From Hyphomicrobiales bacterium (lineage in GTDB: Bacteria > Pseudomonadota > Alphaproteobacteria > Rhizobiales > Beijerinckiaceae), in NCBI GenBank assembly GCA_016716745.1, contig JADJVD010000002.1, positions 124,001 through 188,000 of the forward strand: 64,000 nucleotides of DNA. Reading direction: 5' to 3'. Positions 55,554-64,000 of this stretch are shown piece after piece. Under the pieces are notes generated by a model, which worked only from the letters and a program-made list of their open reading frames with translations, was not told where the DNA came from and did no database searches. Position 1 is the stretch's first letter. Every line of letters begins with the position of its first letter. Made by a program: the position numbers and the translations under genes.

Positions 55554-56924
55554 TCACTCGGCCGGCTGAAGCGCGCCGGCCTCGTCGCCGATGGCTTCCT
55601 GCTTCGGACCGAGAGTCGCGTAGATGAACATCAGCGCGCCGATCACCACGGCGGCGCCGGCGCCGAGGCGCATCCAGTAGAACAGCGCGAGCTGCTCCTG
55701 CACCTCCATGTAGCCCATGCCCATCACGCGCTGCAGGTGCGTCTGCACCGCGCCCGCGAAGGTGAGCACGAAGGTCATGAAGGCCATGGCGCTCGACATG
55801 ATCCAGAACGAGGCCATGTTGAGGAGCTGATTGTACGGCCCGATGCGGAACAGCGAGGGGAAGGCGTAGGTCATGATCGCGAGGTTCAGCGACACATAGG
55901 CGCCGAAGAAGGCGAGATGGCCGTGCGCCGCCGTCACCTGCGTGCCGTGGCTGTAGTAGTTGACCGGATGCAGCGTGTGCATGAAGCCCCACACGCCCGC
56001 GCCGAAGAACGCCATCACCGAGCAGCCGAGCGCCCACAGGAGCGCGGCCTTGTTGGGGTGATTGCGCTTGCCCTTCCACACCATCATGAAGGTGAACATC
56101 ACCATGCCGAAGAAGGGGATCACCTCGAGGGAGGAGAAGATCGAGCCGATCCACGTCCAGTAGGCCGGCGCGCCGATCCAGTAATAGTGATGGCCGGTGC
56201 CGAGCACGCCGGTGAACAGCGATGTGGCGACGATGACGTAGAGCCACTTCTCGATCACCTCGCGGTCGACGCCCGTCAGCTTCAGCATGACGAAGGCCAG
56301 CACCGAGGCCATGACGAGCTCCCACACGCCCTCGACCCACAGATGCACGACCCACCACCAGTAGATCTTGTCGAGCGTCAGGTTGGCCGGATTGTAGAGC
56401 GAGAAGAGGAAGAAGACCGCGATGCCCCACAGGCCCAGCAGCAGCACGTTGGTGATCGCGGTCTTGCGGCCGGCCAGCACGGTCAGCGTGATGTTGTAGA
56501 GGAAAGCGAGCGCGGCGACGATGATGCCGAGCTTCACCCACAGCGGCTGTTCGAGGAACTCGCGTCCCTGCATGCCGAAGATCGGGTTGCCGTTGAACAG
56601 GTTGAACATGTAGGTGACGACCGCGCCGAGCGTGCCGACCAGCAGCAGGATGAGCTGCAGATAGGCGATGGCGGGCGAGTGGATCTCACGCTCCGATTCT
56701 TCGGGAATGATGTAGTAGGCGGCGCCGAAGAAGCCGAGCAGCAGCCACACGATCAGCGCGTTGGAATGCAGCATGCGCACGATGTTGAACGGCAGCAGCG
56801 TCGCCAGGAAGTTCGGCTGGACGTAGATGAGACCGGCGACGAGTCCCATCAGCACCTGGACTGCGAACAGCGCGAGCGCCGCAAGCCAGTACCATTTGGC
56901 GATGGATTGGGTTTCATATTTCAT
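55554..56924 (-). CDS. norB: nitric oxide reductase catalytic subunit NorB (cNOR)
   Basis: A 456-residue membrane protein with 12 helices, the heme-copper-like subunit that reduces two NO to N2O. It shows MLHSNALIVWLLLGFFGAAY (heme b ligand), WWWVVHLWVEGVWELVMASV with the FeB His and the conserved Glu, LGTGHHYYWIGAP with the FeB His pair, and AAHGHLAFFGAYVSLNLAIM with the heme ligands. It has no quinol-oxidase extension, so it is the cytochrome c-dependent type that pairs with NorC. Confidence 0.97.
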   Translation of the reverse strand: MKYETQSIAKWYWLAALALFAVQVLMGLVAGLIYVQPNFLATLLPFNIVRMLHSNALIVWLLLGFFGAAYYIIPEESEREIHSPAIAYLQLILLLVGTLGAVVTYMFNLFNGNPIFGMQGREFLEQPLWVKLGIIVAALAFLYNITLTVLAGRKTAITNVLLLGLWGIAVFFLFSLYNPANLTLDKIYWWWVVHLWVEGVWELVMASVLAFVMLKLTGVDREVIEKWLYVIVATSLFTGVLGTGHHYYWIGAPAYWTWIGSIFSSLEVIPFFGMVMFTFMMVWKGKRNHPNKAALLWALGCSVMAFFGAGVWGFMHTLHPVNYYSHGTQVTAAHGHLAFFGAYVSLNLAIMTYAFPSLFRIGPYNQLLNMASFWIMSSAMAFMTFVLTFAGAVQTHLQRVMGMGYMEVQEQLALFYWMRLGAGAAVVIGALMFIYATLGPKQEAIGDEAGALQPAE

Positions 56925-57024
56925 GGGTCGAACCCCGGCGGTTCCTGCGACGCGACGCCCGCGTCGGACGAGTGCGGACGGCGTCGGCGAGAGGTGAGGA
57001 CGGCGCGCGGCGCGCGCCGGCGGA

Positions 57025-57477
57025 TCAGCCGGCCTTGTTCGGCGGCCAGTTGTTGGTCTTGATCGCGCTCGTCCATTCGAGGAACGAGACGAGATCGTCG
57101 AGCTCCTTGTCGGTGAACACGAATTTCGGCATCTGCCGGCGGCCCTCGATGCCTGTCGGCTGGTTGACGATCCAGGCCTTCAGCGCCTCGCGCGCGGCCT
57201 TGGGATCGGTGTCGCCGCCGTAGCGGATCCAGACGTTGCCGAGTTCGGGCGCGAAATAGGCGCCCTCGCCCAGAATCGTGTGGCAATTGATGCAGGCGTG
57301 CTTTTCCCAGACATGCTTGCCGTTCGCCACCGCCTCGGTGAGCTTGCTCTCGTCGGTCGAGACGGTGCGCGCATAGATGTGCGTGTGCGCGACGAGGCCG
57401 ACGAAGACCGCGAAGAAGAACAGCGAGCCGCCGTAGAAAATGTTGCGCGCGGCCGATTTGGTCAGAAGATCGCTCAT
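57025..57477 (-). CDS. norC: nitric oxide reductase cytochrome c subunit NorC
   Basis: A 150-residue membrane-anchored monoheme cytochrome: N-terminal helix (~residues 13-31, IFYGGSLFFFAVFVGLVAHT), heme site CINCH (Cys62-His66) in KHACINCHTILGEGAYFAPE, and Met in GRRQMPKFVFTDKELDDL. It receives electrons for NorB, encoded 100 nt downstream. The ATG at 57477 is used; the open frame extends 126 nt further over the promoter. Confidence 0.96.
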   Translation of the reverse strand: MSDLLTKSAARNIFYGGSLFFFAVFVGLVAHTHIYARTVSTDESKLTEAVANGKHVWEKHACINCHTILGEGAYFAPELGNVWIRYGGDTDPKAAREALKAWIVNQPTGIEGRRQMPKFVFTDKELDDLVSFLEWTSAIKTNNWPPNKAG

Positions 57478-57589
57478 GACTCCCCCACAGATGGCTCCCC
57501 CAAAGGCTGAGGCGTTCGAGGAGAAGCCATAAGGGCGGGCGCGATCCGTTCCTTGATAATTGGTAATTTGCGACGCGCGCCGACGCGAC

Positions 57590-57603
57590 TTGACAATCGT
57601 CAA
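57590..57603. promoter_or_regulatory. FNR/NNR-type box between norC and the siroheme gene
   Basis: TTGACAATCGTCAA is a perfect inverted repeat (TTGAC-N4-GTCAA), close to the FNR/Dnr consensus TTGAT-N4-ATCAA. Its centre lies ~120 nt from norC and ~61 nt from the siroheme gene. TTGATAATTGGTAA at 57553-57566 is a second, weaker match nearer norC. Confidence 0.7.
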
Positions 57604-57656
57604 GGCGGGAGCCCGCCTCGACGGCGTGAATGGGCGCAGCCGAAGGAGCTTTCGCC

Positions 57657-58709
57657 ATGCAGCTGCACGCCTCCGTCGACGATTGGCGCGAAGACGGCGC
57701 GCGCGAGGCGCCCGGCGCGATCGCGCCGATCTCCAAGCTGCCGATCTTTCTCGATCTCCGCGACAAGCCGGCCGCGCTCGCCGGCGATACGGCGGGCCTC
57801 GCCTGGAAGGCCGAGCTGATCGCCGCGGCGGGCGCGGATGTTCGCGTGTTCTCCGCGCAACCGAGCGAGGAATTGCGCGCGCTCGCCGCGCGGCGCGCGG
57901 GCGACGCGCGCTTCCGGCTCGTGCCGCGCGAATGGACGGCGCAGGATCTCGCCGGCGCGGCCATCGCCGTCGCCGACCTGCCGACGCTGGCCGAGGCGGC
58001 CGCGTTCAAGGAGGCCGGGGACGCCCGCGGCGTGCTCGTCAACACGGTCGACAAGGGCGCGACCTGCGACTTCTATTTCGGCGTCGTCGTCTCGCGCTCG
58101 CCGATCATGATCGGCGCGACGACGGACGGAACGGCGCCGATCCTCGGCCAATCGGTGCGGCGCGCCATCGAACTCGCGGTGCCGGACTGGCTCGGGCAAT
58201 GGGGCGATCTGGCGCGCGCGATGCGGCCCGAGATCAAGCGACGCCTCGCGCCGGGGCGACAGCGCCGCGCCTTCTGGGAGGCCTTCGCCGAGCTGGCGAT
58301 GACGCGCGCTCCGGACGAGGACGCGCGCGCGCGGCTGGAGGCTATGCTCGATCCTCTCGCCGCGACGCCGCGCCGGGCGCCCGGCGCCTTCGCGCGGATC
58401 GACGGCGTGTGCGAGGCCGATTGCCTCACCATCGGCGAGGTCAAGCGGCTTCAGGCGGCCGATCTCATCGTCGAGGACGCCGGCGTCGCCGAGACGGTGC
58501 GCGCGTTCTACCGGCGCGAGGCGACGCGGCTCACGGTCGGCCGCGCGGGCGTGGCCGGCGAGATCGCCGCCGCCGACGTGGAGGCGACGATCGCCGCCGA
58601 GCGGGCGGACGGCCGCGCGGTCGCGCGCGTCTGCGCGGCGACGGGCGCGGGCTGCGCCTGCAAGGCGGGTCTTGCGCGCGGCGGCGCGTCGTCGCAGGCG
58701 CCGGCATGA
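57657..58709 (+). CDS. siroheme-synthase-like protein (precorrin-2 dehydrogenase domain)
   Basis: A 350-residue protein. Residues ~20-200 resemble the CysG N-terminal domain: LPIFLDLRDKPAALAGDTAG followed by LAWKAELIAAAGADVRVFSA, then VNTVDKGATCDFYFGVVVSR and the dimerisation part SVRRAIELAVPDWL. This domain oxidises precorrin-2 and inserts iron to make siroheme. The rest (~240-340) only faintly recalls a SUMT domain (ADLIVEDAGV, FYRREATRLTVGR) and is too short to be active. NirE would supply precorrin-2. It is divergent from norC and shares the FNR-type box. Confidence 0.8.
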   Translation: MQLHASVDDWREDGAREAPGAIAPISKLPIFLDLRDKPAALAGDTAGLAWKAELIAAAGADVRVFSAQPSEELRALAARRAGDARFRLVPREWTAQDLAGAAIAVADLPTLAEAAAFKEAGDARGVLVNTVDKGATCDFYFGVVVSRSPIMIGATTDGTAPILGQSVRRAIELAVPDWLGQWGDLARAMRPEIKRRLAPGRQRRAFWEAFAELAMTRAPDEDARARLEAMLDPLAATPRRAPGAFARIDGVCEADCLTIGEVKRLQAADLIVEDAGVAETVRAFYRREATRLTVGRAGVAGEIAAADVEATIAAERADGRAVARVCAATGAGCACKAGLARGGASSQAPA

Positions 58710-58858
58710 CGGAGTGGAAACTCGGCCTTGTCGTCGCGCCGGCGCTCATTTCGGCGATGGCGATCCTGCTGATGCGCAAACGCGCGATCTCGCGCTTCGG
58801 CGCGACGCTCGTCCTCGCCGTCGTGTGGGGGATCGCGGCGCTGCTGTTCAGCATGTGA
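58706..58858 (+). CDS. small membrane protein downstream of siroheme gene
   Basis: A 50-residue protein (MTEWKLGLVVAPALISAMAI...) with two hydrophobic segments separated by a basic turn (MRKRAISRFG). The ATG overlaps the preceding stop as ATGA, so it is translationally coupled and likely real. No family is known to me. Co-expression with the siroheme gene under the same FNR-type box suggests a link to denitrification. Confidence 0.55.
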   Translation: MTEWKLGLVVAPALISAMAILLMRKRAISRFGATLVLAVVWGIAALLFSM

Positions 58859-58945
58859 GCGCTGGCGCCGCGCGCCGCGCCTGACCTATCCTGCGCGCGC
58901 CTCGCGCCCGACCGAGCGCGGGAGGCGAGCGCGGGAGGCTTGCGC

Positions 58946-60082
58946 GTGAAGATCGCATCCATCGTCGTTCGGGCCTGTCGCCTGCCGCCGGCCTCGCCCT
59001 GGGAGGACGCGACCAACAAGGTGCAGGGGCTCGAATTCGTCTTCGTCGAACTCGCGACCGACACGGGGCTCGCCGGCTTCGGCCTCACCTATACGGTCGA
59101 CATCGGCGGCACGGCGATCAAGGCGCTGATCGAGGATTATCTCGGGCCGCTCGTGATCGGCATGGACCCGCTCGACTACGAAGCGGTTTGGACGCGCATG
59201 AACCGCCAGTCGCGCCGGCTCGGGCTCGGCGTCAACGCGATGGCGACGGCGGCGATCGACGTGGCGGTGTGGGACATCGTCGGCAAGCATTACGGCGCGC
59301 CGCTGCACCGGCTCGTCGGCGGGTCGCGCACGGCGATCCCCGTCTATGTCAGCGAGATCAATCTGAGGAGCGACGACACGCTCGACGATCTGGCGCGCCG
59401 CGTCGCCGGGTATCGCGCGCAGGGCTATCGCATGGCGAAGATCAAGATCGGCCGCGACGACCCGGAGGAGGATGTCGCGCGCATCTGCATCGCGCAGGAG
59501 AAGCTCGGCCCCGGCGGGCGCGTCATGGTCGATCTCAACCAGAAATGGTCGGCGGCCGAGGCGCTGCGCCTCGCCCCGCGGCTCGACGCGCTCGATCTCG
59601 GCTGGATCGAGGAGCCGCTGGCGTATCAGGACGTCGACGGCCACGCCGCGCTGCGGCGCGCCGTGCGCACGCCCATCGCACTCGGCGAGAGCCTGTTCAG
59701 CCGCGAGCAGGTTCTCGCCTATCTCAAGGCAGGGGCGGTCGACGTCGTGCAGGCGGACGTCGCCTTCGTCGGCGGCGTGACGGAGTGGATCAGGATCGCG
59801 CATCTGGCGCAGGCCTTCGGCAAGCCCGTCGCGCCGCACTACATGATGGAGCTGTCGCTGCCGCTGCTGTGCGGCGCGCCGAACGGCTTCATGCTGGAGA
59901 ATGTGATCGGCGGCTCGCTCGCAGAGCTTGGGCTGGTCGCCTCGTCCGTCGGCATCGTCGACGGCGTGGCGCGGCCGGGCGCCGCGCCGGGGCATGGGCT
60001 GGTTCCGGATTGGGCGGCGATCGAGGCGGCGGCGCTGCGGCCGGACGAGGTGCGCGCCGGCTTTCGCGGCGGCAGCAAGTAG
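58946..60082 (+). CDS. enolase-superfamily enzyme, mandelate racemase type
   Basis: A 378-residue enzyme with the capping domain and a modified TIM barrel. The acid/base Lys is in MAKIKIGRD, metal ligands in VMVDLNQKWS, WIEEPLAYQD and LGESLFSREQ, and a likely catalytic His in APHYMMELSLPLLCGAPNG. This group contains racemases and sugar-acid dehydratases; the substrate cannot be fixed. GTG 58946 is preferred (GGGAGG 8 nt upstream); TTG 58940 is an alternative. It stands alone and converges on tamB with a 6-nt gap. Confidence 0.85.
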   Translation: MKIASIVVRACRLPPASPWEDATNKVQGLEFVFVELATDTGLAGFGLTYTVDIGGTAIKALIEDYLGPLVIGMDPLDYEAVWTRMNRQSRRLGLGVNAMATAAIDVAVWDIVGKHYGAPLHRLVGGSRTAIPVYVSEINLRSDDTLDDLARRVAGYRAQGYRMAKIKIGRDDPEEDVARICIAQEKLGPGGRVMVDLNQKWSAAEALRLAPRLDALDLGWIEEPLAYQDVDGHAALRRAVRTPIALGESLFSREQVLAYLKAGAVDVVQADVAFVGGVTEWIRIAHLAQAFGKPVAPHYMMELSLPLLCGAPNGFMLENVIGGSLAELGLVASSVGIVDGVARPGAAPGHGLVPDWAAIEAAALRPDEVRAGFRGGSK

Positions 60083-60088
60083 CGCGGC

Positions 60089-63000
60089 TCAGTATTCCTT
60101 CTCGAAGCCGAGCCCGACGCCGGCCGCGCCGTCGGACGTCGCCTCGCCGCGCAGGCGGATGTTGCGCGTCGCGTCGAAATCGACCGAGACGCCGGTGTCG
60201 GCCGGCGTCGATCCGGCGCGCACGCCGACGCTCAGGCGTTCGTTGACCGCCTTCGAGGCGCCGACGCCGACGCCGCCCGAGCCGACATTGACGTCGAGCG
60301 AGTCGAGCCCGAACTGCTTGCGCACGCGCTCGAAGGCGTCGCCGCCGCCGCCGCTGGCGAACTGCGCGGCGACGAGCGCGAGCTGCAACGCCTGCCCGGC
60401 CGAGAGGCCGCCCGAGGCCTTGTTGAAGAGCAGGCGCGAGAGAATCTCCTCGTCCGGCAGCGAGGGCTCCGACGAAAAGGCGAAGTTCGGCTCGTTCGCC
60501 GGCCCGTTCAACGCGATCTGCAACGTCGCGTCGACCGCCTGCGTCGCGGCGAGGAAATCGAGATCGGGCGTCAGCGATCCGGTGAAGGCGACGCGCCCGC
60601 GCGTGAAGTCGAGCCGCTTGCCGGCCACCGCGATGCGGCCGCGCCGCAGCTCGAAGCCGCCGACCGGCGCGGGGTCGGCGAGCGAGCCGGCAAGCTTCAA
60701 TTCGCCGGCGAGTTCGGCGTCGACGCCGCGCCCGCGCACGAAGACGCGGTTGGCCGCCGCGACGACAAGGTTCAACGTCGCGTCGAAGGCGGGGGCGGGC
60801 CGCCCGCCCTTGCCCTTCTTCGCCTTCGCCTGTTTGGCGAGGCGGGCGCGCGCCTGCGGCGGCGGGGCGATGTGCCTGGCCTTGGCGATCGGCTGATAAT
60901 TGCCGGGCAGGCGCTCGGGGATCGTCACGTCGAGGCGCGTGAAGTCGACGCGGCCGGCGATGGCGGGGCGACGCGCCAGCGGGCCGGAAAGAGACACGCG
61001 CGCATTGGCGATCGCGGTCGCCACGTCCGAGGCCATCAGCTCGGCCTCGTTGGCGCGAATCTCGATCTGGCCGGGGAAGCCGGCGGCCGCGTCGAGCCGC
61101 ACCTCGCCGGAGGCCGTCACCGTTCCGCCGTTGCGGGCGCGGGCGGAGACGTCGCGGATGAGGATGCGGTCGGCGTCGCCGGTCACGCGCGCGGCGATGT
61201 TGGTCAGCTTGACGCCGCTCTCGTCGTCGGAGAAGGCGCCGCCGCTCAGTTGCGCGCCGCCGGCGACGGCGGGCGCGGAGGCGCGCCCGGTCAGCCGCGC
61301 GTCGACGACGGCGAGGCCGGAGAGGCGCCGCCCGGCGGCGGCGATCTGCCGGTTGGCGAGCGAGAGATCGACCTTGCCGGTCACGCCGAGATCGAGCGCG
61401 CCGTCGGCCGAGAGCGGCGCGCGGCCGCTCGCCTTCAGGTCGATCTCGCGGCCGGCGGAGACGCGCGCCTCGAGGCTCGTGTGGTCGCGGCTGAGTTCGC
61501 CGCGCGCCTCGACCGTCGCCGGGGCGATTCCGTTCGCCTTCAGCGGCGGGGCGGAGAATCGCTGGATCGACACGCGCCAGGGGCCCTGCGGCGCGTCGGG
61601 CGCGCCGGTCAGCCGCGCCTCGGCGTCGAGCGTTCCGGCAAGTCCGGTCCCGGGCTTGAAGGCGTCGACCACCGAAAGGGGCAGCGCGCGCGCGCTCGCC
61701 GTCAGGTCGAGCCGCGGCGTCACGCGGCCGTCGAGTTCGACGCGCCCGCCGGCGACGGCGAGGGCGAGCTTCGACACGGCGAGGCCGTCGGCGAAGTCAA
61801 GGCGCGCGGGCGCGGCCAGAGCGATGCGCAGGTTGGGCCGCTGCGCAGTCAGGCGCGCGAGGTCGAAACGCATCTCGCCGAGATCGCCGGCCGCCGACAC
61901 GTCGAACTGCCGCGCGCGGGCGACGAGGGTGAGCGCGCTGCCCTCAGCGGAGGGCCGGGCGACGAGCCGCAGCCCCGTCGCCGCCTCGCCGGCCGCCTCG
62001 ATGCGGTCGGCCGACAGGGTTCCGGTCAGGCGCGGCCGGTCCGGCAGGCCAGTGGCGGCGATGTCGGCGGCGAGGCGCTCGATCCGCGTCTCGCCGAGGC
62101 GCAGCGCGCGGGAATTCGCCTTCAGCGCGACGGCTTGCCTGCCATCGGCGCGCGACAGTTTCGCCTCGCCGGAAAAATCGCCTGAGGCGGGGGTGAGGAT
62201 CAGCGGGGCGATATCCGCGAGGTCGCCGGCCGCGACGGTCAGCGCGCCGTCGGCGAGGCCGCCCGACAGAGTGAGCCCGCCCGTCGCCGAGACGCTGCCG
62301 ATCGTCATGTCGAGCGGATCGACCCGCCAGTCGCTCGCGCCGGCGCGGGCGAGCGTGAGGCGCCCCGTCGCCGGCTTGCCGCCGACGCGGCCGTCGAGCG
62401 TAGCGGCGATCTGCGGGGCGGCGAGGAGATCGCGCCCCTCGCCGGCGAGCGTCAGTTTCTCGATGGGTCGGCCGAGCGCGGTCGCCGCCGGCGCCTCGAT
62501 GCGGAAGGTGGCGTCCGGCCTGTCGAGCGAGCCGGCCAGCTTCGCCGCGAGGGTCGCGCGGCCGGTCAGGCGCGCGTCGATCCTCGCCAGATCGCTCGCC
62601 TCGGCGGCCAGATTGACCGCCGCGCCGGCGCGCGTCGCCGTTCCGTCGAGCCGGGCGGTCAGATGCTTGCCGGTCACGCGCAGGTCCGAGAAAGAATAGC
62701 CGCCGGCCGGGAGCAGGCTCGCGCGGCCCTGCACCTTCATCTCGCCGCCGAGGCCGCCGTCGAGCGCCTTCACGCCGGTGGCGAAGCCGTCGAACGCGAC
62801 GTCGGGCGCAAAGCCGTAGCGCTGTTCGGCCGGCGCGCCGTCGAGCGCGACGGAGCCTTTGGCGCGGCCGCGAAGGTCGAGGCCCGCGAGAGCGGCGAAG
62901 CGCGACAGGTCGAGCGCAGTGAAATCGAGCCGGCCCTGCAGCGCCTTCGGCGCGGAGCGGCCGGCGAAGCTGGCGTCGAGCCCCTCGCCGTCGAGCTTCG

Positions 63001-64000
63001 CCGTCTCGATGTCGAGCGTTCCGTCGTCGAAGCGCTGCGCGGCGAGCTTGAAGCTGGCGCGTTCGCCGAGGGCGCGGGCGAGCGCGGGATCGGCAGGCTT
63101 CAGCCCGCTGGCCCCGGCGTCGAGCTTGATGCGCATCGGCGCGGGCGCGCCGGGAGCGCCGAGCGCCGGGCGGATGTCGAGCGCGCCGGTCGCGGCGGCG
63201 AGGCGCCCGGCCGGCAGGGCGGCGTCGGCGAGGTCGAAACTGGCGACCACGGTCGGCGTCGCGACCGGTCCCGTCACGCGCGCCTCGAGCGCGAGCTTGC
63301 CGATGCGCGCGTCGCCGGCGCGGGTGGCGCCGCCCTCGGTCGGTCGGGCGGCGGCGCGGATCGTCAGGTCGGCGATTTTCTGCGCGTCGAGCGTTCCGCC
63401 GACGTCGAGCCGAGCGGTCTGCGACTGCACGGCGAGCGCGTCGAAACTCAACGCGCCCGTATCGGCGAAGCCGACGGCGCCCTTGAGCGTGGTGTCGCCG
63501 GCGAAGACCGGCGCGAGGGGCGGCGGCAGCAGCCCCTCGATGCGCGAGGTCATGTCGAGCGCCAGCCGGCGCGCCGCGCCCTGCCGCGTCAGGTCGGCCC
63601 GTCCGGTCGCGCCGATGGTCGGCCCGGCGGAAAAAGCGAGGGTCGCGCCGAAGGCGTCGAGCGTTCCCTTGCCGTCGAGGTCGAGCTTGACCGGCGGCAG
63701 GCCGGGCAGGGCCAGCGCGCGAGCGGCGAGGCCGCCCTCCGGCTCGTCGAACTTGACGGCGAGGGTCAGCGCCTGCGTCGCCGGCACGAGCTTCAGGCCG
63801 ACGACGAACAGGCCGGGCCGGTCCGCGCGTTCGGCCTTGAAGGTCAGGTCGAGCCCCTGCGCCGGCGCGCCGAGCTTTGCTGCGCCCTCGGCCTTCAGCG
63901 TCGCCGCCGCGCCGAGGATCGGCTCGCCGAGCGCCAGCTCGCCAACGGCGAAACGCTGGATCTCGACCTGCACGGGAAGCTCGGGCAGCAGCGGCGCCTT
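60089..64000 (-). CDS. tamB: translocation and assembly module protein TamB, C-terminal part
   Basis: At least 1303 residues of a very long beta-helical protein; the frame is still open at base 64000, so the N-terminus lies outside the window. Repeated beta-strand units with Asp/Gly/Ala-rich turns run throughout (GKGTLDAFGATLAFSAGP, VDLDGRVTP-like). The DUF490 domain is at the end, with RGRIAVAGKRLDFTRGRVAF and the final GVSVDFDATRNIRLRGEATS...GVGLGFEKEY. TamB spans the periplasm and, with the barrel TamA, helps deliver outer-membrane proteins or lipids. tamA, usually upstream, is beyond the window. Confidence 0.9.
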   Translation of the reverse strand, partial: KAPLLPELPVQVEIQRFAVGELALGEPILGAAATLKAEGAAKLGAPAQGLDLTFKAERADRPGLFVVGLKLVPATQALTLAVKFDEPEGGLAARALALPGLPPVKLDLDGKGTLDAFGATLAFSAGPTIGATGRADLTRQGAARRLALDMTSRIEGLLPPPLAPVFAGDTTLKGAVGFADTGALSFDALAVQSQTARLDVGGTLDAQKIADLTIRAAARPTEGGATRAGDARIGKLALEARVTGPVATPTVVASFDLADAALPAGRLAAATGALDIRPALGAPGAPAPMRIKLDAGASGLKPADPALARALGERASFKLAAQRFDDGTLDIETAKLDGEGLDASFAGRSAPKALQGRLDFTALDLSRFAALAGLDLRGRAKGSVALDGAPAEQRYGFAPDVAFDGFATGVKALDGGLGGEMKVQGRASLLPAGGYSFSDLRVTGKHLTARLDGTATRAGAAVNLAAEASDLARIDARLTGRATLAAKLAGSLDRPDATFRIEAPAATALGRPIEKLTLAGEGRDLLAAPQIAATLDGRVGGKPATGRLTLARAGASDWRVDPLDMTIGSVSATGGLTLSGGLADGALTVAAGDLADIAPLILTPASGDFSGEAKLSRADGRQAVALKANSRALRLGETRIERLAADIAATGLPDRPRLTGTLSADRIEAAGEAATGLRLVARPSAEGSALTLVARARQFDVSAAGDLGEMRFDLARLTAQRPNLRIALAAPARLDFADGLAVSKLALAVAGGRVELDGRVTPRLDLTASARALPLSVVDAFKPGTGLAGTLDAEARLTGAPDAPQGPWRVSIQRFSAPPLKANGIAPATVEARGELSRDHTSLEARVSAGREIDLKASGRAPLSADGALDLGVTGKVDLSLANRQIAAAGRRLSGLAVVDARLTGRASAPAVAGGAQLSGGAFSDDESGVKLTNIAARVTGDADRILIRDVSARARNGGTVTASGEVRLDAAAGFPGQIEIRANEAELMASDVATAIANARVSLSGPLARRPAIAGRVDFTRLDVTIPERLPGNYQPIAKARHIAPPPQARARLAKQAKAKKGKGGRPAPAFDATLNLVVAAANRVFVRGRGVDAELAGELKLAGSLADPAPVGGFELRRGRIAVAGKRLDFTRGRVAFTGSLTPDLDFLAATQAVDATLQIALNGPANEPNFAFSSEPSLPDEEILSRLLFNKASGGLSAGQALQLALVAAQFASGGGGDAFERVRKQFGLDSLDVNVGSGGVGVGASKAVNERLSVGVRAGSTPADTGVSVDFDATRNIRLRGEATSDGAAGVGLGFEKEY

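Overview
The window is high-GC DNA (by eye well over 60% G+C) with closely packed, overlapping genes. The gene set is alphaproteobacterial, most likely Hyphomicrobiales. The evidence is a short PutA with a divergent Lrp-type regulator, CobT followed by a phytase/esterase-like gene, an sdhC-sdhD-sdhA block, a mesaconyl-CoA hydratase of the ethylmalonyl-CoA pathway, split TRAP transporters and a cd1-type denitrification set. I cannot name the species.

Positions 1-19400 are mostly core genome. They hold the end of the ATP synthase operon (atpD, atpC, terminator); rppH, two small unknown genes and putA on the minus strand with putR divergent; a LuxR-type regulator; cobT with a secreted esterase-like protein; sdhCDA with no sdhB beside it; a yggT-DUF167-mesaconyl-CoA hydratase-isochorismatase-like run; and a tRNA-Ala(CGC) with a good sigma70 promoter. 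The 1.4 kb after the tRNA has no convincing intact gene. It ends in an AT-rich stretch that carries the promoter of the next operon.

Positions 19456-42453 are accessory uptake and sugar metabolism. First is an Efe-type iron uptake operon with EfeO divided into a cupredoxin protein and an M75 protein, followed by an outer-membrane barrel gene. Next is a LacI-controlled ABC sugar importer with a GH31 glycosidase; a perfect 16-bp operator lies between regulator and transporter. Then comes an eight-gene minus-strand operon divergent from a LysR gene: SDR dehydrogenase, two-subunit transketolase, TRAP importer (P, Q, M), a full-length second transketolase and a glycerate 2-kinase. This operon is the best candidate for an uncharacterised carbohydrate pathway.

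Positions 42487-58858 are a compact nitrite-to-nitrous-oxide denitrification island. nirS is followed by tandem hairpins and then by the heme d1 set nirE-C-F-DL-G-H-J-N and a small unknown membrane gene. Converging on it is a minus-strand nor operon (norC-B-Q-D-E-F). Divergent from norC is a siroheme-synthase-like gene with a small membrane gene. Sites resembling FNR/NNR boxes lie in front of nirS and between norC and the siroheme gene. The window closes with an enolase-superfamily (mandelate racemase type) gene and the 3' part of a TamB gene that runs off the end.

Four genes (putA, sdhA, efeB, a transketolase subunit) are each broken by a single frame change at a short base run, and rppH lacks its expected stop. 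The pattern suggests indel errors in the assembly rather than true gene decay. All function calls come from reading the translated sequence; no database search was run.
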